Of a DNA stretch of 64,000 bases, positions 54,204 to 64,000 are shown one piece after another; the stretch's first letter is position 1; each line of letters begins with the position of its first letter. The stretch spans positions 31,994,936-32,058,935 of the forward strand of contig CM037597.1 of NCBI GenBank assembly GCA_021018995.1, written 5' to 3'. The notes beneath the pieces are model-generated. The model saw only the letters and a program-made list of their open reading frames with translations, was not told the DNA's origin and made no database searches. The position numbers and the translations under genes are program-made. Source of the DNA: Chloranthus sessilifolius. Lineage: Eukaryota; Streptophyta; Magnoliopsida; Chloranthales; Chloranthaceae.

Positions 54204-56300
54204 GTGGGTAATGGTGGAGATTCTTCCCCATCAGACCATCCATAAAAAGAAGGTGATTTTTGGTGGGATCTTGAGATTCCAGATATATAACCAATCTATT
54301 TTGCCGAAGTTCACCAATGATTTGTAGGCCGATTTGACGGAAAAGGGTTTGTTGCAATTCGTGGCCTAGATGCGGCGATCCGGCAAGTTGCAGCAGGTAT
54401 TATCCAGAATGACAGAAAGAACGCAAAATTCAGTGATTTCTGTATTATCATGTCTCCTCTTGAATTTGATGGTCCAAAGTCTAGAAATATTCGAATCGAA
54501 AATATTACTAATATAAGCTTGCGGATTATCGACGATTATGAAGATGCTAGGGAATTGAAAATGTAAAGGGTTTGGAAAATTATTCCACTTGTCAAGCTAG
54601 AGGCGAATTTTTTCTCCTTTACCTAAGGAATAGGATATGTTATTGATGAATATGTTCCTAATGGAGATGATATTTTTCCACGACCATGAAGAATTTTGAT
54701 ATTTTCCGTTTCTACACTCCCAACCATTGTTACTCATACAATATATATTAATGATAATTTCTTTGAATCAATCTTCATTGGAATATCCGAGACGCCACCA
54801 CCATTTCATAGGAAGGGCCTGGCTCATCTTGTTAATGGGTCGGATGCCGAGACCCCCGACCCATTTGGGCTTCACCACCTTGTCCCACCCAATCAAATGA
54901 ATTTTTTTAGAGCTTCCGATATCGTCCCATAGGAAGTTACACTCAAGCCTATCAATCTCCTTGCACACGGTGGCAGGACATCTGTATAAGTGTGGGAACA
55001 GTGCTGAGGAAATATGTGGGAATAGTGCTGAGGACCGATTGTATAAGTGTCAACCTTCCTCCTTTAAAGAGGATTTTGCTTTTCCAACCACTTAGTCTGT
55101 CATTTATTTTTGAAATAATAGGATCCTATGCAGATGATTTTAATTTGCCGATGCCTATAGGAACACTGAGGTATTTGAGTGGGAACTTGGTAGGGACGAG
55201 CTTGACTTCATTGGACCAACTATTCAAGATAGTATCCGATATGTTAATACCGAATCTATTAGATTTTTCAAAATTCACTAGTTGACCAAAGGCTTTTTCA
55301 TATACTTTGAGGATTTTGTAAACCTGTCGAATTTGGTTGATCTCTCCACCACTCATTATAAGAGAGTCGCCAGCATACTGTAAGAGGTTAATATTAAAAT
55401 TGCATCTAGGATTAGAAAGGCTAATAACTTTACCTTCTGAGTTCGCATGTTGAAATAAGAGTGCTAGACCTTCGCTGACAATATTAAAAGACCTTTTACT
55501 ATTAAAAGCCCTTTGTCTCTGTACCCTAGGGTACAGAGACAGAGGGCATCCTTGGCTTAGTCCCCTAGAGGTCTGGAAGAAACCGCAAGCTTTTCCATTA
55601 ATAATGACAGAAAAGTGAGCGCTAACAAGACAACCGTAGATCCATGATCTTCATCTTTCACCGAAACCCATTTTTTTCATCATCCAGAGAAGGTAATCCC
55701 AACTTACCAAGCTTGTACAATAGGAGAACCTCCAAATCTCAAGTGATGGAAACCGCACATTCATATCAAGTACCGAAGAAAGTAAATCAATACATAATAA
55801 CTGAAGAATAATTACTTTCGGCTAAAGTTTGAGAAATCTTGCAATATAGTAATCTTCTATTTCAAAATAAAACCCATAATTAAAAAGGCTCTTAATGCAT
55901 TATTTTGTTAATGTCAAGAAATATTAACACATTTCCATTTAGAACCCTGAGATTTTCAGGCATAGCAAAAGAGTGCGTTATTTCGTAAGCCTTTTTCATA
56001 TCTATTTTGATAAGAACCCCTTCCTTTTTAGTTGAGTGTTCAGAGTGAATGCATTCTTGAGTCAAAAACTACAAGATCAAGAATTTGTTTTCCTTCAATG
56101 AAAGTACCCTGAGATTTAGAAACAATTGAGCTGATGACCTTTGTCAACCTGTTGGCGCAGGTTTTGGCAATAATTTTGTAAAGACCAGAGGTAACAATGA
56201 TATGCCTTAAGAGCATATTTTATGCTAGAGACGCTTTTTAGGTGTTCTTCTTATGGTAAATCCTTCAATAATTACTGATGGTGGCGTGCGCTATAATTTT
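54204..56300 (-). pseudogene. LINE-1 ORF2, reverse transcriptase part
   Basis: Reading leftwards: IIVTSGLYKIIAKTCANRL and GVLIKIDMKKAYE (RT, about 55990-56200), a gap with many breaks, MSGGEINQIRQV and VNFEKS (about 55300-55356), CNFLWDDIGSSKKIHLIGW and GGLGIRPINKMSQA (about 54850-54960), GKGEKIRL-LDKW (about 54610), FSVKSAYKSLVNFGKIDW and IPPKITFFLWM (about 54250-54330). A 5'-truncated or decayed plant L1-type LINE; the upstream endonuclease is not seen. No target duplication identified. Confidence 0.85.
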
Positions 56301-56723
56301 TATTTCATTTAGGAGCCTCTACCTCTTGAACCTCTTAGATCATGCATGAAATATGCAAAGACTATAAACTTTGAATTATCATTACAAAATACTTATAATA
56401 GCATTAAAACTAATTCTTTCACACTTTATACTTTATCTTTGTAAAAACTAACATACTTAAATTGGGAGATGGTCACTGATATTTAACTCACTTTCTTTTA
56501 ACCATCATTCCACTTACAAAGTTTCTGAACCAAAATATCACCATTTTCCCTAGCTGCTGTACCCGCTAATTTCAGTTTTATATTTCTGTGGGGCATATGA
56601 TTTCTGTGGGTATATAAAGCAAACTGCCATATGCTGAATGTTGTACTAATGTGATTGGCCCAAGCTTTTCTTGCTTATTGGGACCCTCCCACGTGTTCAC
56701 GAAACTTGGGTTTAGGGCTATCA
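56301..56723. other. Stretch without recognised gene
   Basis: No coding signal or repeat that I can name. It ends with TCA, one copy of the MITE target duplication (56721-56723). Confidence 0.5.
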
Positions 56724-56974
56724 CACTATAAAAAAAAAATAAGACCAGTAGCTGCAGCAGCTGTTAACAGAAAAATCTGCCGCTAATAACAAAGAAAAAA
56801 TAAGACTAGTAGCTACAGCCGCTGTTAACAGAAAAATCTGCCGCTAATAATAAAAAAATTGCCGCTAATACCCTTGCCACTAATAATCGTAATAGCTTTC
56901 AATAGTTTTTTTTATTAATACCGACAGTTTTTTATAACAAAAAATTACCCCTAATAGTCTTATTTTTTATAGTG
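56724..56974. mobile_element. CACTA-type MITE (251 bp)
   Basis: Ends CACTATAAAAAA...AATAAGAC and GTCTTATTTTTTATAGTG are inverted repeats with the CACTA terminus, flanked by TCA on both sides (3-bp duplication typical of CACTA elements). Inside, a unit of about 60 bp containing GTTAACAGAAAAATCTGCCG is duplicated, and GCCGCTAATA recurs. No coding capacity. Confidence 0.88.
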
Positions 56975-57194
56975 TCAGAATGTCCGATCGACCTGATCCC
57001 GACCTGGTTGACCCAAATTATTTACTAAGTTGGGCACATAAAGTTGACCCAACGGATCAGATCGGGCATGAGACATCCGACCCGATCGACCTACCTACTG
57101 GTCAGATCGCGCTTGAGATATCCAACGTAACCTTCGGGCCATATCTGGTTGGGTCGACTACGAGGTCGAGTTGGGTATACCTGACATGACTTGA

Positions 57195-57474
57195 CATGTA
57201 TATATTTATCATGAAAATAGGGTGGTTTTACTAAGTTGAGACAGATTTTCGACTTTGGAGTTAGGTTGGATCGCATTCACCATCGATTTGGGTTGGGTTG
57301 AGTGCACCAGTAGGTCAGGTTGGGCAGGCCATTTCCCCATTAGGCAGCCAAAACTTTACTCTAACTCATTGTTCTAAAACTCGGAAATCCGATATGTCTC
57401 GCATCGGCCGTGTTACACGAGACCTCTGAGCATCTCGGCGAGTCATCTTGGTTATAAGGCTTGATATGAAAAAC
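57195..57474 (+). repeat. Dispersed repeat R, left part of the split copy
   Basis: Matches 14315-14600 in the same orientation (ATCATGAAAATA, GTTGGGTTGAGTGCACCA, CCCATTAGGCAGC, TCTCGCATC). Ends in AAAAC, the left target duplication of solo LTR D. Confidence 0.7.
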
Positions 57475-57486
57475 TGTCACGACCCG

Positions 57487-57518
57487 AAATTCTACCCTAT
57501 CCCGAGGGTCTAGAATTC
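57487..57518 (-). other. Hairpin near the 3' end of LTR D
   Basis: AATTCTA-CCCT pairs with AGGG-TC-TAGAATT around ATCCCG. It is the same general place as hairpins in the other LTRs, but the sequence is unrelated. Confidence 0.45.
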
Positions 57519-57778
57519 TGAGTTATGACCCGCACATATCCCGAATATGCTAAGTGGACATATACCTAATCAGAGTTCTCGCGCAATAATGGTTCCACGA
57601 TATCCGTGAAATCCAACAAATAGGGTGGAATATAAATGCAATCATAAATACTGAATAAGTGTGATAAAATCACAATCCACCAATAAAATGTAAATCTAGT
57701 CAGAGATAAATCCGATAAAATAAACTATAAAATCCGCAATACTAGTATCAATAAAACTCAATACCAAGTCTACAATGA

Positions 57779-57970
57779 TCAGTAACCGGTACTAGAATCA
57801 AGATCAGCACCGTAGTCCTTCTGATAACCGGTAGCGTCGCCCTCCAAAGGCTCCTGGTATTCAACGCTCGCGAGATCAATAAAATCAGCGTCGGCGAGAT
57901 CTAGATGGTTCGCGTCTACTCTACCAGCGTAATCACCTGCAACTGTTAGATTATCGTGGGATGAGTTTAC
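57779..57970 (-). CDS. Small acidic frame in LTR D
   Basis: Open for 63 codons: VNSSHDNLTVAGDYAG, then Asp/Glu-rich text (NHLDLADADFIDLASVEY, EPLEGDATGY) ending DSSTGY and TGA. It resembles the chromovirus LTR frames only in position, acidity and a V-x-S...V-x-G opening. No clear start. Confidence 0.35.
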   Translation of the reverse strand, partial: VNSSHDNLTVAGDYAGRVDANHLDLADADFIDLASVEYQEPLEGDATGYQKDYGADLDSSTGY

Positions 57971-59900
57971 TCAGTCACGTAAACTCAGTGGATACACCAC
58001 CAATCCACCTCATACTACTTAGGTGCATTGTGGGTGCATTAAGTGAGTGATAAACATAATAACTCAAAGCAGATAGCAAAAGAAAGACAAAATCACATGT
58101 ATATCGTGAAACTCATATCATATCATAAATGCAAGACCATGATCTAGACACTCATATCCTAACGTACCTTACCTTATCTTATAATATATCATACCATGTC
58201 TTATTATCATTCTCGCACATACGTCTGTACATCGCATGAGCGTAACTAACATACTTGTGAAATCCTAAACGACTGCATGCGGAGTCGCCGAGCTATCATG
58301 GGAGGGTCAACATAGTATCATACCACCATATCATAACGCCCTCGTGTCATACTCATACTCCACCATCCAGCCAATGGGGAGACATAATGGCCAAAGTCAC
58401 TCATAACATACTCATACTCATAATCTCTCCTAGATATCCGTCTTGACTGAAAGACGTTGTTGCCCTTACGGTGGCTACGCAAGGAACGACACGTACAGAG
58501 ACTTAAGTTCTTTATCTTTTACTGGCCTACACAGCGATGTCTTATTATCGTACTCGTATTATAACTTATCTTATCTCATATTCATATCTGATCATACTCT
58601 TATACTTAATCCTATGACAACTATAGTGAGGCAACCTTTCTAATTCACCCTTCCCAAGAAAAAGGTTTCGTAGTAACCTGGATGTATTTCGTGTAGCAGC
58701 CCATACTACCATAGAAGTGTTGCATCCGTACATGGACGCCAATATTCTGAGTTTCACGTGACCGTAGAAGAAACCTCACCACAGCCAAAGCCTATGGTCA
58801 AACCTCATAACTTAACTCATAACTCATACTATCATATTTGAACTCGGGGTGATCCGGTCGCCGTATATGCCACCGTATACGAGGTTACACTGAATTTACA
58901 CTCACCCGACTTGTCATGGGTCCCATTTCACCATGAGTTGTAAGGCATGTGAATACGGTATATTTCTCGCTTCGATACCATCTCAGCGAATCACCATGCC
59001 CAAGCGTAGGCATAATCTCATACACTCTCGTACTCATGATCTAACATATCCTAACTCGTATAAATTGATTAAGTTACAAATATAAAAGTATCACACATAC
59101 AGAATGGTTTACACTTAGATTTTGGTTATATTTATGTTTATATTTATTTACATACCACACCAATATAATTATAAAATAGAGTTATAAGTATGATTTCGAT
59201 AATCGTAAAGGTCAGAGTTCGATTTCATAAAAGCATCGAAGTTCTAACACTATGTGTTATCGAAGTGGTTGCGTTGAAGCGATAAAAATGATACAAATAT
59301 AGTGTACTATAATTAGATGCTCAATTAAAATGACAGTACAATTTAAAGTGGATTGCATCACGACCATTGATCGAAGATGCAAGTGATTTAAGTGCACTTA
59401 GTTTTGGTCGGGCACAAAAGAAATTATAGTATAAATCAGGTCGTCTGTTCGGACAAAAATCGATTAATTGGTTGAAATATTCTATAATATAATACCAATG
59501 GATTCGGAATAGGAATGATGTCATACCTGTATATTAAGAGTAATTTATATGATTAAAATAATATGACACTAGAGTATTGTGGCTTATATAAGAATATTAA
59601 TTAATAAAATATACGTAATACATCATTAAATATAAGGTAGAAGAATTCAGAACTCACACTTTATTTATTTATTTATTATTTTATTTTTATTTTTAGATAA
59701 GAACCCACACTTTATTTATAATATTCTATAATAAAAGTCTTTACTTTAATATAATATTATATATATAATCTTTTACTTTAATATAATATTATATAATAGT
59801 AGCATTCACTTTAATATAATGTTATATAATATTAGCCTTCAAAATCGGTTGAGGTGTCACGCATCATTTAATTATAGGACAGAACCCAAGCTTAATCAGT

Positions 59901-60458
59901 GGGTCAAGGTCTGATATCAAATGGGTCACAGTCCAATATAAGATGGGTCACGATCAACGTCAGATGGGTCACGATCCAACATTAGATGGGTCAAGGTCTG
60001 ACATCAGATGGGTCACGATCCACGTCAGATGGGTAAAGATCCAACATCAGATGGGTCAAAGTCCGACATCAGATGGGTCACGGTCCGACATCAGATGGGT
60101 CACGGTCCAACATCAAATGGGTCACAGACCAACACCAAATGGGTCACGGTCGAATATCAGATGGGCCAAGATCCAACATCAGATGGGTCAAAGTCCGACA
60201 TCAGATGGGTCACGGTCCAACATCAAATGGGTCACAGACCAGCACCAAATGGGTCACGGTTGGATATCAGATGGGCCAAGATTCAACATCAGATGGGTCA
60301 AAGTCCGACATCAGATGGGCCACGGTTCAACATCAAATGGGTCACAGACCAACACCAAATGGGTCACGGTCGGAAATCAGATGGGCCAAGATCCAACATC
60401 AGATGGGTCACGGACCAATATTAGATGGGTCGCAGTCCAACCTCAAATGGGCCAATCG
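59901..60458 (-). repeat. 22-bp minisatellite in LTR D with 110-bp higher-order period
   Basis: About 25 units of GGGTCACGGTCCAACATCAGAT-like sequence (plus strand), two of 21 bp. From about 60050, five unit types recur in the same order three times (starting GGGTCAAAG, GGGTCACGG, GGGTCACAG, GGGTCACGG(T/C), GGGCCAAG), giving a 110-bp higher-order repeat. All three plus-strand frames are open because the unit lacks stops. Confidence 0.92.
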
Positions 60459-61877
60459 CAATCACAATGCCATTGGAAAACTTGTTTTTAGAGTATTTTG
60501 GGCTTTTGGTTTCTTGCCACATGTCTTGCTAGAATAGACATAGGTATTTTAGAAAATTCATGGCACATTTTGATTGTGCGTTCAAATTAAGGGTAACACG
60601 ATTCACTTTATTTTAGCTTAATACCTCATTGGCTCAAATTTTGTCTGTCAATTTATACTGATATAATAAGTTAAATATGCAGTTTTATATCTTGTGAGTG
60701 ATAGGATATCAACTTACGGTTCTTAGGTTCAGAAACAGGTAGTTTAGAATCAGACTCTACTAGCAGATTGAATAGAGGATACAATATTTGACAAATTCAA
60801 TATCAACTTTAGGATTCCTAAGTTCAAGAACGAGGGGGTCCTAATCTGTGTAAATGTGGTCACCATGTGATACCACGTTAAAACTTTCACATAATACCAA
60901 GTTATATTAAATGGCATGCCATACAAGTCTACCATGAATTCAAACCTGGTTGAAAAAGGGCAAAATGCCGTACATTAATAATTAAAGGCTCAACTAAATA
61001 TCCTCAACGCAAAACATAAGAAGATAAAAAAGAACTCTAATTTAAAAGAATAACTTTTTATCTTCTAATGAAGTAATCCTTCAGAAAATCTAACACAATT
61101 TCCCATCCGCCATCTACAATATTTTTAACTGTTTAGAAAGTACCCAAAAATAAAAATAAAAGGCAGTACGTTTTAATTAGCATGTTCTACTATTTTTAGC
61201 AACCAGAAGATCGATCCATAGGACATATAAGGTCTAATGATCGATCTTAGGATTTAAGAAAATAATTAGGGTTTCGAATAAAATCCAAAAATATAAAAGA
61301 GCGATGATTAAAATAATATTAAAACTAGCATTAGCCATATATTCATTCTTAAAATAATTTTATATAAAACAAATAAATCTACGGTTCATTTTATTAGCTC
61401 GCCGATACGCGATCGAACGTACCCTACGCGACGGGATCTGAAAAGTACTTGAAGCGTGATCGGCGAATCGACGGCGGTTAGGGCGATAGAGATCGGCGTC
61501 CACACGATGGTCCGTCCACGATTACGCCGCCTTCTTCCACCACGATTTGACCGTAGAAAAATACCACGATGGTTCTTGTGGAAGAACACATAAGAGATTT
61601 GAGTGTTTTTAAAAAAAGGTAGCTATAGAAGAAGATGGACTGACACAGTAAGATTTGATCCTTAAACTTCCTGTCTATAAGACAAAGACTTTCAACCACT
61701 AGGCCACCACACAACTTATGTTATATAAAGACAATTTTAAATATATAACCTTTTGAAAAATTAAAATATATATTTTCTCAATTAGGGTAGGTTCCGATGT
61801 GGAGCACTAACACCATGCAAGGTACAAAGCACCATCTAATACCAATAAAGGAAAGTCAAAAATTCTGGCTCGTTACA

Positions 61878-62030
61878 AAAACAATATTTAAATGATCTTA
61901 TACCGTTAAAAGTCTATTCATTATTATATAGGCCACATAACATATATATGTGATCCATCTAAACAGTCCAAGTGACTGTTCATCATTGAAACATGTATCA
62001 GTGAAAAATCACACCTATCAGACAATGCAA
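61878..62030 (+). repeat. Dispersed repeat R, right part of the split copy
   Basis: Starts with the AAAAC duplication; matches 14600-14760 (GATCTTA, TATTCATTATTAT, CCATCTAAACAGTCC, GTGACTGTTCATC). Confidence 0.65.
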
Positions 62031-62351
62031 GCCATCCGATCAATTAGCTTTATTATTAGCCGTTAAAATTGACGAGAACAAATTTAGATAGTGGTTTGAT
62101 TGCTGTGAAGTAGCATAAAATTGGTATGATTATCATCTCGCTTTGCCCCTAAGCACTCAAGATCGTGCCATCTCTTATCTGGTCTCGGGCTATAGACCCG
62201 ACCTGACTCGTTGGCAGCTCTACTTGACTCCAGATTTTCAGTCATGCAAGCGTTCAGTAGTCATCAAAGCTGGCTTTCATATATTGGTAGGGGCCCTGTG
62301 ATAGGGTTCTCACTCTATCATTGCCCACTTTGAGAGAAAGGGGTATCTCAC
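62031..62351 (+). other. Stretch without gene before LINE-2
   Basis: I see nothing coding. It may be the 5' UTR of LINE-2; the start of that element is not fixed. Confidence 0.4.
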
Positions 62352-62918
62352 GTGTGCACACGATTTCAAGGAAACAAAAGAAAAACCGTCCCTATTTCTT
62401 ATACCTTTTCCCCTCTTTCTTATACCTTTTCCCCTCTTTCGACCAAAAACGTGGAAGGAAAAGTCTCCCTCTTCCCCTTAAAAATAACAAAGAAAATTGA
62501 TCTCATCGAAATCCCCTCAACTAGCTTTTCAGTATCCAGCTTTGCCGATCCTGACCCTTCTGATTCTGTTCTATACTCGACCCAACCCAATCGTCTCCTA
62601 AAACCCATAACCCATATTTTATCCGGCTGCTCCTGCCATGCCAAATGTTACCAAAACGCACCTAATAAAACCCCTACCTTTCTCAAATCTGTACTCACAA
62701 CCCCGGCCCTTGTACACAACGTGTTAGCACCTATCTCATGTGATCCCTCCATTCCTAATCCCAGTCTACCCAACCAAATTCCCACTAGTTTTGGACCCAC
62801 TAAAACAAACCCGGATCCCCTTGTTCCTATTTCTATACAAGTGGATGGGTTACTAAGCCCAAAGATCCAACTTTCCTTTACCCATGAACCACAGAAATCC
62901 GTGACAAATCCATTTTAG
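62352..62918 (+). CDS. Possible LINE-2 ORF1 fragment or leader ORF
   Basis: 188 codons, rich in Pro, Ser and Thr, with no family I recognise. A 21-bp tandem duplication (about 62394-62435) gives SYTFSPL twice. Its place just before the endonuclease start suggests the 3' part of a LINE ORF1 or the linker of a fused ORF. Could also be chance. Confidence 0.35.
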   Translation: MCTRFQGNKRKTVPISYTFSPLSYTFSPLSTKNVEGKVSLFPLKITKKIDLIEIPSTSFSVSSFADPDPSDSVLYSTQPNRLLKPITHILSGCSCHAKCYQNAPNKTPTFLKSVLTTPALVHNVLAPISCDPSIPNPSLPNQIPTSFGPTKTNPDPLVPISIQVDGLLSPKIQLSFTHEPQKSVTNPF

Positions 62919-63056
62919 CCCAAAATTGTGCACAATCTGGAGGAGAAAATTTTGAAATCGTCAAAGGAAGGGGCACAGAGATCTCTCAAGTTCCCTTATT
63001 GATGATGACGAACTACTACTGTCGGCGATGGTTGCTCAGCAACCTCGCCGGAGACA

Positions 63057-64000
63057 ATGAAAATATTAACTTGGAACTGTCGAGGGCTTGGGAACCCTCA
63101 GACAGTTGGAGCCCTATGAGTCCTACTACGGAGAGAAGATCCCAAGTTCTTGTTTCTTATAGAGAAAACTGTGTTCTAAAAAGATGAAATTTATTAAACA
63201 CAAGGTTGGGTTTCAAAATGGTGTTTTTGTCGATTCGATCGGAAAATCTGGTGAGCTGGCCTTCCATTGGATATATGTGTGGACTGTTGATCTTTAAAGC
63301 TTTTCGAAAAACCATATAGTCGTTATTATTGGGGACGCGTGGCGATTGACCAAATTCTATGGTGCTCCTGAAAATCATAATTGCGCTCTATCTTGGGAGC
63401 GCTTTTATCTCAAATAGGGAGAAGAAATGTGTTGTCGTGGGTATGTATGGGTGACTTTAACGAAGTCCTTTTCCATTATGAAAAAAGAGAGGAATCCCAA
63501 AATCTCAATCACATCTGGATCAGTTTAGGCATGTTCTTGATTCTAACAGATTGCGGGATCTAGGCTTTTCAGGGTATAAATTCACTTGGTCAAATAAGCA
63601 ATATGGCACCGATCTTATTGAAGAAAGATTAGATAGAGTTTTGGCAAATCATGAGTGGGCTTCTTTATTCCCTATGGCTGCCGTGTCTCATTTGATTTCC
63701 TCTAAATCAGATCACTCACCCATTGTTGTTGCTGAATCGACAAAAAATGATGAATGGAGTAGGAGACCCAAAAGACTTCACTTTGAATCCATGTGGGCTC
63801 AATCTGAAGATTGCGAAGATGTTAGTAGAAATTATTGGGGTCTTTTGCAGCTGGATCCTAATTTAAACGTTTGCAATAAAATAGAAGCCCTCTCCAACCA
63901 TTTGATGCAATGGGGTAAAGAGTGTTTTGGAAATATCCAACACCAAATCACTAAGCTGTAGAATTCTATAAAAATGAAGAGAAGTGGTGATCCATCTTTT
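63057..64000 (+). pseudogene. LINE-2 ORF2: AP-type endonuclease, runs off the window
   Basis: Begins MKILTWNCRGLGNP, the standard start of plant LINE endonucleases, then REDPKFLFLIE. After several stops and shifts: WRLTKFYGAPE near 63330, SWVCMGDFNEVLFHYEKRE near 63437-63495, and then an open stretch from 63551 with GYKFTWSNKQ, ERLDRVLANHEW and KSDHSPIVV. The GDFNE, LDR and SDH blocks are catalytic landmarks of this fold. RT would lie beyond 64000. Confidence 0.88.

Larger units (their letters stand above)
57475..61877 (-). mobile_element. D: probable 4.4-kb solo LTR, minus strand
   Basis: On the minus strand it runs from TGTAACGAGCC to GGGTCGTGACA, so TG...CA ends. AAAAC flanks it at 57470-57474 and 61878-61882, and dispersed repeat R continues across it. 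I find no primer site, polypurine tract or pol inside. Like the chromovirus LTRs it has a hairpin near its 3' end (57487-57518), a small acidic frame (57779-57970) and a repeated-motif block (59901-60458). A longer decayed element cannot be excluded. Confidence 0.7.

Noticed and set aside
54204-54560. A possible plus-strand coding stretch (LPKFTNDL...MRRSGKLQQVL)
   Set aside because: The minus strand reads clear LINE text here (FSVKSAYKSL, IPPKITFFLW) and joins the LINE frame on both sides.
57475-59863. Shorter solo LTR ending at about 59863 (GGTGTCACGCA)
   Set aside because: No matching target duplication there, whereas 57475-61877 has AAAAC on both sides and dispersed repeat R continues across it.
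59901-60458. CRISPR-like array
   Set aside because: Units are contiguous 22-mers without unique spacers, in a plant repeat.
59943-60537. Three overlapping ORFs of 138-182 codons
   Set aside because: Produced by a stop-free 22-bp repeat; all frames are equally open, so length is no evidence of coding.

Overview
This is a plant nuclear window, probably from pericentromeric or otherwise repeat-rich DNA of a flowering plant. Almost everything in it is transposable-element sequence: Ty3/gypsy LTR retrotransposons with plant-type primer-binding sites (initiator tRNA-Met and tRNA-Asp), plant LINEs, a CACTA-type MITE and a DUF1985/Ulp1-type transposon gene. I found no convincing ordinary host gene and no rRNA, tRNA or CRISPR. 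Nearly every coding region carries stops or frameshifts, so most CDS are entered as pseudogenes.

Layout. RT-1 (1-8542, +) is the 3' part of a Del/Tekay-like chromovirus: gag zinc knuckle, protease, RT, RNase H, integrase, an extra 'ORF3' and the 3' LTR. From about 8700 to 13640 (-) lies a decayed DUF1985 / coiled-coil / proline-rich / Ulp1-protease gene. At 14090-14760 there are short repeats. The rest is a nest. An old LINE (LINE-1, -) survives in three pieces (about 15340-15733, 42066-42376 and 54204-56300). Chromovirus RT-A (15734-42065, +, target duplication AGATC) and chromovirus RT-C (42377-54203, -, target duplication GTGGG) both inserted into its ORF, and the LINE frame rejoins when they are removed. 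Athila-like RT-B (24100-38276, +) in turn inserted into ORF3 of RT-A. To the right are a 251-bp CACTA MITE (56724-56974), a dispersed repeat split by a 4.4-kb solo LTR 'D' (57475-61877, target duplication AAAAC) that carries a 22-bp minisatellite, and the start of a second LINE (LINE-2, about 62350-64000, +).

The most interesting pattern is shared by four different retrotransposons (RT-1, RT-A, RT-B, RT-C). Each has an extra gene downstream of integrase (ORF3, resembling the 'putative plant transposon protein'/ATHILA ORF-1 kind). Each also has its own short palindromic motif, mostly built around TCGA, clustered in two places: inside the LTR, and just upstream of ORF3. In three of the four a TATA-like box follows the ORF3-proximal cluster. 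Family motifs: RT-1 CTCGCTCGAGCGAG; RT-A ATTCGA-NNN-TCGAAT; RT-B CTTTTCG(C/A)AAAG; RT-C repeated ATCGATCGAT. The DUF1985/Ulp1 gene is likewise surrounded by clusters of its own motif, GAAGCG-N3-4-CGCTTC. This resembles the VANDAL VANC anti-silencing arrangement, where an element-encoded protein recognises family-specific motif clusters. I infer, but cannot prove, that ORF3 plus its motif is a comparable protein/cis-site pair in LTR retrotransposons.

Other shared LTR features are a small acidic reading frame about 300-450 nt before the LTR end, conserved with mainly synonymous differences, and a hairpin about 150-250 nt before the LTR end with compensating base changes. The chromoviruses also keep a spliceosomal intron between gag and protease.
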